Positions 1 to 9,534 of a DNA stretch of 64,000 nt are shown here, piece after piece; position 1 is the first letter of the stretch; the number at the start of each line of letters is the position of its first letter. Position numbers and translations under genes: made by a program. Origin of the DNA: JAKVCB01 sp965243695 (GTDB lineage: Bacteria > Planctomycetota > Planctomycetia > Pirellulales > Lacipirellulaceae); contig CBDEWC010000026.1 in assembly GCA_965243695.1 (NCBI GenBank), positions 161,679-225,678 on the forward strand. Direction: 5' to 3'. Below the pieces are notes generated by a model that saw only the letters and a list, made by a program, of their open reading frames with translations, searched no databases and was not told the DNA's origin.

Positions 1-50
1 GCAAATTGCTCCTGTTGCTCCTTGGTGATCGAACCGACTTGATGAGACAT
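1..50 (-). CDS. partial CDS, N-terminus of unknown protein running off the left edge
   Basis: Reading the minus strand from an ATG at 50 gives an open frame to the window edge: Met-Ser-His-Gln-Val-Gly, then Ser-Ile-Thr-Lys followed by a Glu/Gln-rich stretch. It looks like the start of a soluble protein. Only 16 full codons are visible, so no family can be named. A weak purine-rich site (cggaaaa) lies just upstream of the ATG. Confidence 0.4.
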   Translation of the reverse strand, partial: MSHQVGSITKEQQEQF

Positions 51-1021
51 AGCAATTTTCCGAAGTATGCAAAAGATAATACGAGAACCAACCCAGATCA
101 TCGTCCCACAGAGCCATGGGCATTGCAAGAATCCCGCTGGAGATGTTGATGCTGAAAAACGGGCCTGTGTGTGAGTTGCCAAAATTTCAGCCGTTTGCCC
201 GAAACTGTCACCGGTGCGGCGCTGGGGATCAACTTCGGGAATTCGCGTCTCAAGACCATCACAACCTGGCTGGCTGACCGCCTCGAGAGGTTCTCTGGTA
301 ACGGTGCCAGTGGCGGGCGAAATCGCGCACCGGTTTGGAAGGGACCATGTGGTCGCGAACTCGATAGAGCCGCGTGGGGCGGAACCGACAAAACCAAGGG
401 CAGCGGTTCCGCCAGTTGGACCAATCCTCTTGCGAGAGGCCGGAGGCGTTCTATAGGTGCAGAGCCAATCCACATCCTAAAAAGGTGTTCGGTGCGTAAG
501 GTTCGACAAACTCGCTTCCTACCTGTTGGCCGTTATTGGCCTGCACGCGGATCAACAACGTATCCCATGGTTGCACGTGGGCCGGCCGCTTGAGGACGTT
601 CGTTGTATGCTCGGTTGCCAAGCCCAAGGGAGAGAAAAAAGATGGTTCGGCGCGGTGTCGGTTGGATGGCCATGGGCTTGGTGCATCGCTACACGGGCCC
701 TTCTGTGGGTGGGTGCGTAAAAAAGGGATGAACCAAGCCGGGGGGCAGACGTATTTTAGGAAGCATCGTTCGGTTCTACCGGCAATGAGCTCGGAAGATT
801 TGAAGGACCGAATATTGGACCTTTACCCCCGATTCGCAGTGTGGCCGGTTCCTTGGTAGGGACCCTGTTTTAACTCGGAAAACCACGCTTTTTTTCACCC
901 CGGTTCCTGAGGTCATTAAAACCCATAACAAAGCTGCCCGTTCGAAGAGAACGATCCCTCCAGCCCCTGACGGAAGCAAAACGCGTCTTTTTCGACGCGC
1001 GGGAGCGAACGTGGCCAAAAA
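51..1021. other. no convincing gene
   Basis: Several overlapping open frames of 60-140 codons exist on both strands here. None has a recognisable domain, a ribosome-binding site or a plausible composition, and they contradict one another. A short hairpin lies at 982-999 (cgcgtc, loop, gacgcg). I see nothing else that can be supported. Confidence 0.5.
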
Positions 1022-1022
1022 G

Positions 1023-1050
1023 TTGACGCCTGTACACCAGTCGTTAAGAT
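1023..1050 (+). promoter_or_regulatory. candidate sigma70-type promoter
   Basis: TTGACG at 1023-1028 and TAAGAT at 1045-1050 are separated by 16 bp, a good match to a housekeeping promoter. Transcription would start near 1057, about 65 bp before the small open frame at 1122. Inferred from the consensus only. Confidence 0.4.
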
Positions 1051-1121
1051 GAAAATAGGTTTCCTGCAGGCTGCATTTTACGCAGTCGGCTCAACCGTCT
1101 CTTCTCTTCGGAACACCCGCA

Positions 1122-1370
1122 ATGTCTAGAACCTCGCAACACCGTCACCACCGTCGTCGATCACCGGCCGAAAACCGTCCCTTGCAGGTTGGCGAACTCG
1201 TTCCTGATCTGCTGGCTCGATATGGTCTCTCCTTGCCTGAGGATTCCTCATTGGAGGAGTTTCCAGAGGATAGCCGCCCGATCGCGCCTGAGAAGTCTTC
1301 TGGCCGGTCAGGCCGGAGCCTTCCCCTGTTTGATTCGCTGCCGGCCGATGGAACCTACGAACGGGCGTAA
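1122..1370 (+). CDS. small basic protein of unknown function
   Basis: An 82-codon frame starts at ATG 1122 and is preceded by a promoter-like sequence at 1023-1050. The product starts with a very basic His/Arg-rich tail (about residues 1-20). A short amphipathic stretch around residues 22-36 (VGELVPDLLARYGL) follows, then an acidic, Ser/Pro-rich tail. No family is recognised and no Shine-Dalgarno site is seen. The promoter and the ordered charge pattern make it more credible than the random frames to its left, but it could still be spurious. Confidence 0.35.
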   Translation: MSRTSQHRHHRRRSPAENRPLQVGELVPDLLARYGLSLPEDSSLEEFPEDSRPIAPEKSSGRSGRSLPLFDSLPADGTYERA

Positions 1371-1621
1371 CGCCGTGTGGGGTGGTCGATTTCTGCAGAT
1401 GACCTTTTTCACGGGGGTCAGGATGCACCGGCGCGACGTTTCGCCCGGTCAGCCATGAAGCCTGTTTCCGTACGACCTGTCGTGTCAGGCTAGAAACGGG
1501 CAGAGGCGAACGGTTAGCATAGTGGGTGATCCTGTGGGCGACGCTTGTTCGCTAGCCAAGCGATTTGGGAGAAGTCGTCCCAGATGGCCGATCTCCAACT
1601 CACCCAAAAACATCCTCAATC

Positions 1622-3112
1622 ATGGCTCAGATATCCGTGCTTTGTGCGGCAGTTTTCTTGGCGGTGGTGACCGGTCTGACCAGTTTGTTGAGTGCCGATA
1701 CCATTGGCGTCGGCAAGAACCGGCAGCTTTTTTTGGACGACTACGTCATTGCCGAAATGGAGGGGCTCAAGCGGACCCTTCAGCGGCCACAAAAGCACGC
1801 GGCCAATCCCGTCCTGGTCGGTGAGGAGCCGTGGGAACAGGGCGCGTGGGGGCCCGCATCGCCGTCGGCTCTTTACGACGAGGGAAAGATCCGCCTTTGG
1901 TACCGGGCCGTCTACTTTACCCGACCGTTCAGTTTTGTCGAAGCGAGTGCCGATCCGGAGGTGCGGGGCCGCCAAATTGCCGACCTGCTTGACTCCATGA
2001 TCTGCCAGATGGCCTATGCCGAAAGTGATGACGGTGTGCGGTTCGAAAAACCAAAGCTCGGCATCATCGATTATCAGGGAAGCAAAGAAAATAACCTCGT
2101 CTGGGGCCGTTATGGCGACTGGGCGAATATGGTCATGAAAAGTACCGACGGGGTAGATCCCCAGAGGCGTTATCGGGCAATCATTTGGGCGAAAAAAGAG
2201 TACGGCGGTTACTACGGCAATATCGGAATCTATTCGCCCGATGGACTGCACTGGAAGCTGGCCCCGAAGCCGACGAAGGGCGGGCTCGACCATGCTTATA
2301 ACTATTGGTACGACCCGTTACGCAAGGAGTGGCTTTCGCTGATCCAGTTCGGCAACGCACCGCGGACCGCAGGACGAATGGTCAGTAAGGATTTTATCAA
2401 CTGGTCGGACCGCCAGGAAGTTTTGGCCCCTGACAAGGACGATCCGCCAGGGACCGAGTTTTATATCCCCACGATCATGATGATCGATGACCTTTACCTT
2501 TGCTTTCTCCATATCTTTCATACCCATCTCGGCGGGCTGGGCGACCGAAATCCGCGCCAGCATGGCACGATCGATATTCAGTTAGCGACAAGCCGAGACG
2601 GCATCTACTGGGAACGGGCTGCCGGCCGAGAGGTTTTTTTGCCCAATGGAACCGAAGGCCAGTTTGATCAGTCGATGGTGATGTTCGTGGGGCCACCAGT
2701 CGAGTTTGCTGGTCAACTGCTGTTCTATTACAGCGGAACGAAGGGGTCCCACGGTTCGACCGATCGCACCTGTGGCATTGGGCTTGCTACGTTGCGTCCA
2801 GGCCGGTTTGTCGCCCTTGAGCCGGTCGGCACCCAAGGGCAGATGACCACCAAACCGTTTCGCGTTTCAGGCGGAACCTTATTCGTGAACGCAGATGCCC
2901 ACAACGGCTCGGTGACCGTGGAGGTGTTGGATGCTGACGGGGCCATCCGGCACGGTTTTGGCCTTGATGATTCAACGCCGATTACGTCCGATGGGTTGGC
3001 TCAATCGATCGCCTGGAAACGGCATCGTGATCTCTCGTCGCTTGCCGGAGAGGTGGTGCGCCTGCAGTTTCGCATGAAGCGCGCAAAAATGTTCAGTTTT
3101 TATTTTCGGTAA
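1622..3112 (+). CDS. secreted five-bladed beta-propeller protein (GH43/GH32-like)
   Basis: The 496-residue product has an N-terminal signal peptide (hydrophobic core VLCAAVFLAVV). It then carries the planctomycete signature KNRQLFLDDYVIAEM and repeated propeller-type motifs such as RLWYRAVY, ESDDGVRFEKP, SPDGLHWKLAP and TSRDGIYWERA, as in GH32/43/68-like five-bladed propellers. The last ~110 residues look like a small beta-sandwich. The open frame extends 19 codons upstream to 1565, but only the ATG at 1622 puts the signal peptide at the N-terminus, so I prefer it. Expected role: binding or cleaving an extracytoplasmic carbohydrate. The catalytic acids cannot be assigned and activity is unproven. 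Confidence 0.8.
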   Translation: MAQISVLCAAVFLAVVTGLTSLLSADTIGVGKNRQLFLDDYVIAEMEGLKRTLQRPQKHAANPVLVGEEPWEQGAWGPASPSALYDEGKIRLWYRAVYFTRPFSFVEASADPEVRGRQIADLLDSMICQMAYAESDDGVRFEKPKLGIIDYQGSKENNLVWGRYGDWANMVMKSTDGVDPQRRYRAIIWAKKEYGGYYGNIGIYSPDGLHWKLAPKPTKGGLDHAYNYWYDPLRKEWLSLIQFGNAPRTAGRMVSKDFINWSDRQEVLAPDKDDPPGTEFYIPTIMMIDDLYLCFLHIFHTHLGGLGDRNPRQHGTIDIQLATSRDGIYWERAAGREVFLPNGTEGQFDQSMVMFVGPPVEFAGQLLFYYSGTKGSHGSTDRTCGIGLATLRPGRFVALEPVGTQGQMTTKPFRVSGGTLFVNADAHNGSVTVEVLDADGAIRHGFGLDDSTPITSDGLAQSIAWKRHRDLSSLAGEVVRLQFRMKRAKMFSFYFR

Positions 3113-3240
3113 GGCCTTCAACGATCGGCCGGCCCATTTTGAAATTTACCGCAAACACGCTTGGGCGAAGCCACACTAGCTGGCCTCAAAACGGCGCCAC
3201 CAAGAATGGGACCAGGAATTCCGTGTAAAGACGAGGTTCG

Positions 3241-4182
3241 ATGAAATTTATTACCGGTGAAGAAATTTCCAAGGCGCTGAAGTTCGAAGAACTTATCGCA
3301 GAATTGAAAAATGCGTTTCAGGGGGACGTCACGGCCCCGATGCGCCATCATCACGACTATGCCAACCCTCAGGAGGAGATAGATTCCACGCTCCTTCTTA
3401 TGCCAGCCTGGGAAGCCGGAAAAGATCTTGGCGTGAAACTGGTGACGGTTTCTCCAAATAACGGCAAATTCAATCTTCCGGCGGTTCAAGGAATCTACAT
3501 TTTCTGGGATGCCCACCAAGGGACTCCAACGGCCGTCCTGGAGGCAAAGACGCTGACGAAAAAACGAACCGCAGCCGCTTCTGCGCTGGCTTCCTCGTTT
3601 CTGTCGCGTCAAGAAAGTTCCTCCTTATTAATGATCGGTACCGGCGCGCTCGCTCCCGAATTGATTCAGGCACACAGTTGTGTAAGAAATATCACGCAGG
3701 TGTTTATCTGGGGGCGGTCTCCCCAGAAGGCGAGGGCCGTCAAAGAGGCTTTGGACCTATCGGCGGAATGCCAGGCCGTCGAAGATTATCGGGAAGTCAT
3801 TTCGGAGGTCGATATTATTTCATGTGCGACCTTGAGCAAAGAACCGTTGGTATTTGGCGACCAGCTAAAACCGGGCCAGCATGTGGACCTGGTAGGAGCC
3901 TACAAAACAAACATGCGCGAAGCGGATGACCAGGTCGTGATGAAATCGGCCGTCTTTGTCGATACCATGGCCGGGATGCGGGAAAGTGGCGATATAAAGA
4001 TCCCCCTCGAAAACGGGCTCCTGGTAGAACAAGACATTCGGGCCGATCTCTTCCAACTATGCCGGGGTGAACAGGATGGCCGATTGTCGGATCAAGAAAT
4101 AACGATGTTTAAATCTGTCGGGCATGCGATTGAAGATCTCGCAGCGGCCCGCCTCGTTCAAAGAAGGCTCCGTCTCCGATGA
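3241..4182 (+). CDS. ornithine cyclodeaminase / mu-crystallin family NAD(P)H reductase
   Basis: The 313-residue cytosolic protein matches the OCD/mu-crystallin family. It has an N-terminal substrate domain containing the conserved GVKLVTV strand and a Rossmann domain with LLMIGTGALAPELIQA (about residues 123-138), followed by a QVFIWGRSPQKA nucleotide-binding strand and the HVDLVGAYKTNMREAD segment. Members include ornithine cyclodeaminase and delta1-pyrroline-2-carboxylate reductase. The stop overlaps the next start by 4 bp (ATGA), so the two genes are translationally coupled. The partner is a Cys/Thr proline-racemase homologue, which favours delta1-pyrroline-2-carboxylate (ketimine) reductase making L-proline over ornithine cyclisation; that choice is inference. 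A GAGG site lies 5 bp before the ATG. Confidence 0.85.
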   Translation: MKFITGEEISKALKFEELIAELKNAFQGDVTAPMRHHHDYANPQEEIDSTLLLMPAWEAGKDLGVKLVTVSPNNGKFNLPAVQGIYIFWDAHQGTPTAVLEAKTLTKKRTAAASALASSFLSRQESSSLLMIGTGALAPELIQAHSCVRNITQVFIWGRSPQKARAVKEALDLSAECQAVEDYREVISEVDIISCATLSKEPLVFGDQLKPGQHVDLVGAYKTNMREADDQVVMKSAVFVDTMAGMRESGDIKIPLENGLLVEQDIRADLFQLCRGEQDGRLSDQEITMFKSVGHAIEDLAAARLVQRRLRLR

Positions 4183-5237
4183 GTTCCGTTTACGACAAAC
4201 TCCGATCAAGGCATGAGTTGGTAGCCCCCGACTCCTGGCAGAAAATAAAAACCATCGACATGCACACAGGAGGCGAGCCACTACGGGTGATTGTCGGTGG
4301 TTTTCCAGAGCTGCAGGGGAACTCGGTTCTCGAATGCCGAAATTATGTGAAGACGCATTACGATCACTTGAGAACCGCATTGATGTTCGAGCCGCGTGGG
4401 CATGCAGATATGTATGGATGCCTTATGGTGCCGCCCAATGATCGAGAAGCCGACTTCGGCATCCTGTTCATGCACAATGAAGGTTACAGCACGATGTGCG
4501 GCCATGCGGTGATTGCGATTACCAAGCTGGCTATGCAGATGGGCTGGGTGGACCTGGTCGAGCCGGAAACAAAACTGGTCATCGATGCTCCTTGTGGCAG
4601 AATAGAGGCTTATGCGAAAATTGAGAAAGGCTCGGTGACGACTGTTTACTTTGACGGCGTCCCTTCCTTTGTTGCCGGCTTGAATCAGGAAGTCAACGTT
4701 CCTGGAATTGGCCCGGTTCACTACGATTTAGCCTATGGGGGCGCATTTTATGCCTATGTCGATGCAGAGGCGATTGGCTTGAGCCTTGACGGGTCGAATT
4801 ACGAAAAAATGATTCGCTGGGGAAAGAGGATCAAGTCTTCGGTGAACGCGTCCAGCGACCTCATCGAGCATCCTTTTGAAGAGGACCTCAGCTTTCTCTA
4901 CGGGACAATTTTTATCGGCCCCACGGAGACACCAGGTGTTCACAGTAAAAATGTCTGTGTTTTTGCCGAAGGTGAAGTTGACCGCAGTCCAACCGGCTCG
5001 GGAGTTTCCGGCCGCATGGCGATCCACAGAGCCAGGGGCGAAATCAACCCTGGCGAGACGATCAAGATTGAAAGTATTACGGGTTCTGTTTTCAGCGGCT
5101 CTGTGAGAGAAGACACCTCGTTTGGTCCCCACCAGGCGGTCATTCCCCGCGTGGAAGGAACTGCCTATGTCGTGGGGAAAAATGAACTGCTGATCGATCC
5201 GCAGGATTCCTTCAAAGACGGGTTTATTTTCAGGTAA
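4179..5237 (+). CDS. proline racemase family, probable trans-3-hydroxy-L-proline dehydratase
   Basis: The 352-residue protein has the complete proline racemase fold. The first catalytic motif is MCGHA with Cys107. The second motif, DRSPTGSG, carries Thr272 in place of the second catalytic cysteine. In this family Cys/Cys enzymes are proline or 4-hydroxyproline epimerases, while the Cys/Thr pattern marks trans-3-hydroxy-L-proline dehydratases, which form delta1-pyrroline-2-carboxylate. The reading frame begins inside the upstream reductase gene, which could reduce that product to L-proline. No transporter is adjacent. Function by motif is good; substrate is not proven. Confidence 0.85.
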   Translation: MSSVYDKLRSRHELVAPDSWQKIKTIDMHTGGEPLRVIVGGFPELQGNSVLECRNYVKTHYDHLRTALMFEPRGHADMYGCLMVPPNDREADFGILFMHNEGYSTMCGHAVIAITKLAMQMGWVDLVEPETKLVIDAPCGRIEAYAKIEKGSVTTVYFDGVPSFVAGLNQEVNVPGIGPVHYDLAYGGAFYAYVDAEAIGLSLDGSNYEKMIRWGKRIKSSVNASSDLIEHPFEEDLSFLYGTIFIGPTETPGVHSKNVCVFAEGEVDRSPTGSGVSGRMAIHRARGEINPGETIKIESITGSVFSGSVREDTSFGPHQAVIPRVEGTAYVVGKNELLIDPQDSFKDGFIFR

Positions 5238-5309
5238 CCTCAAGCCTCCGCCCGCCTCTTCCACCCAATAAGCGTCGTGATGAGTAGGCCAGGCGTCAGG
5301 GCGCACCGG

Positions 5310-5534
5310 TTAGGAGTGTGTCGGACTGTTAGCAACCGCAGGCGACCTTTTGGCGTTCCCTTGGCAGCGGCTTACCACCTGGACGGCTGGAAGCAATAGG
5401 GCCACGAGAATGCCAAGCATCGCGATGACGACCATCAGCTCGACGAACGTAAAACCGCCGGAGCTCCGTTGGGTAGGACTGCTTGCGGCAGAGAAATCGA
5501 AGAGGGGAAATCCGGTAAATTCACGCTTGCTCAT
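5310..5534 (-). pseudogene. truncated DUF1559 / prepilin-like protein
   Basis: The 74-residue frame carries a textbook type IV prepilin N-terminal methylation motif (GGFTFVELMVVIAMLGILVALLLPAVQ) as in DUF1559 proteins, which planctomycetes carry in large numbers. Family members are normally about 300 residues, with a globular domain and a C-terminal motif. Here the frame ends 24 residues after the helix, in a weakly matching RCQGNAKRS segment where the family has an RxxQCxNNLKQ-like sequence. I see no continuation in other frames before the neighbouring proline-racemase gene. It is best read as a C-terminally deleted remnant, although a short functional pseudopilin cannot be excluded. Confidence 0.6.
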
Positions 5535-5612
5535 GGCTATGTCGAATATACATTCAATAGATTCTGATTAAACACCTTCCGTTATCCACTGCATCCGGAG
5601 CTTCAGCCTGCC

Positions 5613-6773
5613 ATGAAAATTACCTCGATTAAGGCGCACGTGATGGGGATTCCATGCACTGGCGGAAAGTCGCCAGCCCGGAATTGGATCTTCGTTCAAG
5701 TCGAGACCGACGAGGGAATCGAAGGTGTCGGAGAAGCGACGACCGAGTACCACGAACTTGCGGTGGTTGCGATGATTGAGCAGCATTTCGCCCCGCTGTT
5801 GGTTGGGCAGGATCCGACGCGTATTACCCATGCCTGGCAACAGATGCAGCGATGTTTTTGGTGGCGTGGTGGGGTGGTGGCCACCAGTGCGGCAAGCGGC
5901 ATTGAGCAGGCGCTCTGGGACATCGCCGGCAAGGCCTGCGGGCAACCCGTGTGCAATCTCCTGGGTGGGGCCGTCCGCGACAGCGTGAAACTCTACGCGC
6001 GGAGCGACCTTGGTCTCGCCTCGCAAGCGGAGGAAGCAGTCGTTGCGGCCCAAGAAGGATTCACGGCATTCAAGTATGGTCCGCGGGCACAATTCGGCGA
6101 GGAGCCGTTCGACGAGCAGCGCACGGTCGACAACACCTTGCGGATCGGACAGCAAGTGCGCGAATCCGCCGGGCCAGATTGCGACCTGATGATCGACTGC
6201 GGTGGCATTTTTTCGAAGCAGGCGGCGGCTCGGCTCATTGATGGACTGCGAGAGCCTGGCATGCTGTTTGTTGAAGAGCCTGTCAACATGGATGTACCGC
6301 GGGGACTGGTTGAGTTGCGGCAGGCCTTTCCCGACGTACGTATTGCCGGCGGCGAACGACAGTTAACGCGTTGGCAGTTCCGCGACTGGCTGGAGAAGGG
6401 AGCCGTCGATGTGATCCAGGCAGACGTTTGCCATTGCGGCGGAATTGGGGAGCTGTTGCGGATCGCATCGTCTGCCGAGGGTTATAACGTGCAAGTTGCG
6501 CCGCACAATCCGTATGGCCCGGTTGCGCTGGCTGCCGCCATGCACGCCGGCCTGTGTATGCCCAACTTTCTGATTCTCGAACATTGTCGGCACCGTCCCT
6601 GGTTTGAGGATGTCCAACACTTTGGACCGACGATCGCCGATGGCCAGGCAACCCCGAACGGCCGACCTGGACTCGGCATCGAACTCGATTGGGAGGTTAT
6701 CGGCAAGCAGCCCTATCAGCGGCTTCCCCTTTGGGAGTTCACCCAACAGGATGGCGGCCTTCCCCTGTTGTGA
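5613..6773 (+). CDS. mandelate racemase/muconate lactonizing enzyme family sugar-acid dehydratase
   Basis: The 386-residue enolase-superfamily enzyme starts MKITSIKAHV and has the N-terminal capping domain followed by the barrel. Metal ligands are visible at Asp195 (MIDCGG), Glu221 or Glu222 (FVEEPV) and Glu248 (AGGERQ). A catalytic Asp271/His298 pair lies in QADVCHCGG and APHNPYGP, and Glu323 in ILEHC. This spacing is that of the mandelate racemase/D-galactonate dehydratase subgroup. Such enzymes dehydrate sugar acids to 2-keto-3-deoxy acids in the cytosol. The substrate cannot be read from sequence. Its place among secreted sugar-acting proteins supports use of released sugar acids. Confidence 0.85.
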   Translation: MKITSIKAHVMGIPCTGGKSPARNWIFVQVETDEGIEGVGEATTEYHELAVVAMIEQHFAPLLVGQDPTRITHAWQQMQRCFWWRGGVVATSAASGIEQALWDIAGKACGQPVCNLLGGAVRDSVKLYARSDLGLASQAEEAVVAAQEGFTAFKYGPRAQFGEEPFDEQRTVDNTLRIGQQVRESAGPDCDLMIDCGGIFSKQAAARLIDGLREPGMLFVEEPVNMDVPRGLVELRQAFPDVRIAGGERQLTRWQFRDWLEKGAVDVIQADVCHCGGIGELLRIASSAEGYNVQVAPHNPYGPVALAAAMHAGLCMPNFLILEHCRHRPWFEDVQHFGPTIADGQATPNGRPGLGIELDWEVIGKQPYQRLPLWEFTQQDGGLPLL

Positions 6774-7165
6774 TCGTCGGAGCAACTTATTCTTCGTTAA
6801 ATTTTGGGGCGCAAGACCCAACAGGCCCTGTTTTAGTAAAGATGGCTCCTGCGTAACCGGGCCCGATCACAAAAGTCCGCCCAGCGCCGAGGTGGCCGGC
6901 CGAACTGGGCCAATCAACAGACCCCCGTCTTCGGGGGCCCAGAGCAATTCCAACCGGGTGGCTCCCGGTACGCGTTAAAAATCTTGCCAGTAGAAGGCCT
7001 GGCAGTTAAGGTTGGGTAAGGTAACCGGTCATGAAAAACCGTCTTCTCCGGTCGTACATTTCCCTACATTCGATCACGCGATCAACATCGGCTGTCCCCA
7101 TATAGGCCCATTCAACGAAAGTGCTGTGGTCCCGGTAGGACGTTCCACTAAAAAGGCCCCTTGCG
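6774..7165. other. intergenic region, nothing recognised
   Basis: This 392-bp gap separates the enolase-superfamily gene from the next secreted protein, which is read in the same direction. I found no convincing hairpin followed by T residues and no clear promoter. An AAAAGG site at its right end serves the gene at 7166. Confidence 0.5.
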
Positions 7166-9436
7166 ATGAAGCATAAAAAGTTCCTGACCGATTTGATATC
7201 GATGCTGATCGGGTTGTCCCATGCGCTCTTGTGGTTTGGGCTGGGCCTCGCCCTGGTTGCCGAAGAATCGAACGCCGGTGCGCAAATTGAGATCATCGTG
7301 GGGAAAGAAGCTCCGCCATTGGAACGATTTGCGGCAGACGAAGTTGCGAGAATGTTGGTGAAACTGTTTTCGTGCGAAGCCAGCGTGAATGAAAGCCGGT
7401 CAGGGTCCGCCATCGCCACGATTCTGGTGGGACGTCCCACCAGTAACCTGTCCGTCGCGACGGCCATGGGGGACGAGTGGCCTGAATTGACCGATCAAGG
7501 AATCGTGCTTAAACGGCTCGATTCTCCCGCACCCACGATGGTTGTCGGCGGTGGTAGCCCAGTAGCCGTGATGTGGGCGGCGTATGAATTGGGCGAACGA
7601 TTTGGAGTGCGGTACTTGATCGACCGTGACGCTTACCCGCAGCGCCGCGGATGGGACCATCTGCCTGAGTTGAACGTGGTGATGGAGCCAAACTTGAGGA
7701 TACGCTGCTGGCGGCTGGTCAACGATTTGGCTCCCGGTCCCATTTCGTGGAGTCTCGAGGAAAATAAGCGGTATCTTGGGCAACTGGCGAAGATGAAGTT
7801 CAATCGCATCCACACCTTTCTTTGGCCAACCCACCCGTTTGTCGACTATACGTTTCGCGGCATGGCCAAACCGTCGCCGTTCTTGTTTTTTGGTTTTCAG
7901 TTCCCTGTCGACAAGAACATGATCGGCTATGAAAAGCTGGGCGAATATCACGACCATGGGCAGTTCACGAATCCGGAATTGGTAGGCGCCAAATCAAAAG
8001 ACGAACTTGTGGAGCGAGGCGTAAGCCTGGTTCGCGGCATCCACGCCGAGGCTCGCCGTTTGGGCATGCAGACACAAGTGTCGTTCGAAGCCTTTAGTTG
8101 GCCGAAGGAGTTTATCAAGGTTCTGCCCGATGCCCAGCCCGCACACCAATTAGGCGATGTGACCATTCAGCCAGGCAACGAACAGTCGCTGGGCGATCCG
8201 CTGCTCGGTGAAATGGTCTCCACGGTGATTCGGGCTTATATCGATACCTACCCGGATGCGGATTTCATCCAATTGACCGTGCCAGAAAAACGTCGCTGGG
8301 TGAGCCAGGGTGAAGACGCCTATCGCCGTTTGCACGAAAAATACAATCTCTCGGAATTGGGAACCTACGAACAGTTGTGCGCCCGCGCGAGAAGCCGTAC
8401 CGAATTCCCCGAAGGCGGCGAAAGAGTCGAGACCCAGGTCAAATCCGACCTGGCGGCCCTGTGGTTGTTGGACTCGTTGATTGAGGAACATCGGTTGCTC
8501 GAGCGAAGCGGCGACAGGGATGTCAAAATCATTCTTGACAGTGTTACGGCCGAACTCTTTCCGCTGGTGGCCCACGTGGTTCCATCCGGTGGGGAAGTGG
8601 TCAGCTTCATCGATTACACGGCCAGTCGGGTTCTCCGTCGGAGCGATCTGATGGAGAAGGTGAACGTCGATGGTATGCCGGTCTCGCTGAAAATGACCTT
8701 GGCGGACGATAACGTGGGTGTGCTTCCGCAACTGGCCACGGGGTCGATACACCAGCTGCTGGCCGAGTTGCGAAAGAACGGTTGGCATGGATACTACACC
8801 CGCTACTGGACGATCGGCGAGCAGGATCCGGCGATTCATTATCTGGCCCGAGCGAGTTGGGACGCATCCTGGACTCCTCATCAGGCCTATGCCGACCAGT
8901 TGGGCCACGTGTGCGGACCCGATTCGGTGGCGCCGGCCATGAAAGCCTTTGCTTTGATTGAAAGCGTAACCCTGGGGATGGATCAATACGGGTTGGGGTT
9001 TGGCTTTCCGGTTTCGGGCATGATGAGTAAACATTACGACGCTGGCGGCCTCTCCAAGGAGATGCAGCAGGATCACGAGCGATATCAGCGAGCGCACGCT
9101 TATTTGCACGAGGCGCAGGCGGCAAGCCGTCCTGCTGGCCGCGCGTGGATAGCGTACCTGGTGGCCCGACTTCATTTTGCGGTTCGATATTTGGATGCGG
9201 TCGTGGCCCACGGGGCGACCGGGCGTGCAGAAAAGGCAGGCAATCATGGCGAGGCCTGTCGACAATCGCAGATCGCCTGTGAGGCGATTCGTGAGGCGCT
9301 TGAATCGTACGTGTCGGTTGCCAAAGATCACGGCGACCTGGGAGCCATTGCCCTGATGAACGAGTACTGCTATCGACCGATCCGGGCCAAGAACAAAGCG
9401 CTCCTTTTCGCCTCGAGCGAGAGTGCGCCAAATTAA
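7166..9436 (+). CDS. large secreted protein with alpha-glucuronidase (GH67) N-terminal-like domain
   Basis: The 756-residue protein has a signal peptide (hydrophobic stretch about residues 10-33, ending VAEESNAGAQ). Residues 35-155 form an alpha/beta domain like the GH67/GH20 N-terminal domain: EIIVGKEAPPLERFAADEVARML, then ATILVGRP and MVVGGGSPVAVMWAAYELGERFGVRYL. A TIM-barrel-like region follows (MKFNRIHTFLWP, DFIQLTVPEKRRW), then a helical C-terminus with an LHEAQAASRPAGRAWIAYL segment typical of the helical tail of alpha-glucuronidase-like enzymes. It is probably a periplasmic or surface glycoside hydrolase acting on uronic-acid-containing glycans. The catalytic residues are not identified. 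An AAAAGG site lies 9 bp before the ATG. Confidence 0.75.
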   Translation: MKHKKFLTDLISMLIGLSHALLWFGLGLALVAEESNAGAQIEIIVGKEAPPLERFAADEVARMLVKLFSCEASVNESRSGSAIATILVGRPTSNLSVATAMGDEWPELTDQGIVLKRLDSPAPTMVVGGGSPVAVMWAAYELGERFGVRYLIDRDAYPQRRGWDHLPELNVVMEPNLRIRCWRLVNDLAPGPISWSLEENKRYLGQLAKMKFNRIHTFLWPTHPFVDYTFRGMAKPSPFLFFGFQFPVDKNMIGYEKLGEYHDHGQFTNPELVGAKSKDELVERGVSLVRGIHAEARRLGMQTQVSFEAFSWPKEFIKVLPDAQPAHQLGDVTIQPGNEQSLGDPLLGEMVSTVIRAYIDTYPDADFIQLTVPEKRRWVSQGEDAYRRLHEKYNLSELGTYEQLCARARSRTEFPEGGERVETQVKSDLAALWLLDSLIEEHRLLERSGDRDVKIILDSVTAELFPLVAHVVPSGGEVVSFIDYTASRVLRRSDLMEKVNVDGMPVSLKMTLADDNVGVLPQLATGSIHQLLAELRKNGWHGYYTRYWTIGEQDPAIHYLARASWDASWTPHQAYADQLGHVCGPDSVAPAMKAFALIESVTLGMDQYGLGFGFPVSGMMSKHYDAGGLSKEMQQDHERYQRAHAYLHEAQAASRPAGRAWIAYLVARLHFAVRYLDAVVAHGATGRAEKAGNHGEACRQSQIACEAIREALESYVSVAKDHGDLGAIALMNEYCYRPIRAKNKALLFASSESAPN

Positions 9437-9534
9437 TCTTGCGCAGGTGGCAAACTTAGGGGGTGCGGCGATGTGCCCCTGGGTGGCTCAGCCAGGCTGT
9501 GAAGGAAATGGTGCCTTAAGGGCATAGGGTTTGC

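Noticed and set aside
171..593. A 140-codon plus-strand frame near the left edge
   Set aside because: Trp/Arg-rich composition, no ribosome-binding site, and overlap with an equally long frame on the other strand.
8150..9331. A 393-codon open frame on the minus strand
   Set aside because: It is a shadow of the GH67-N-like gene, with no signal or domain, and follows from the codon bias of the real gene.
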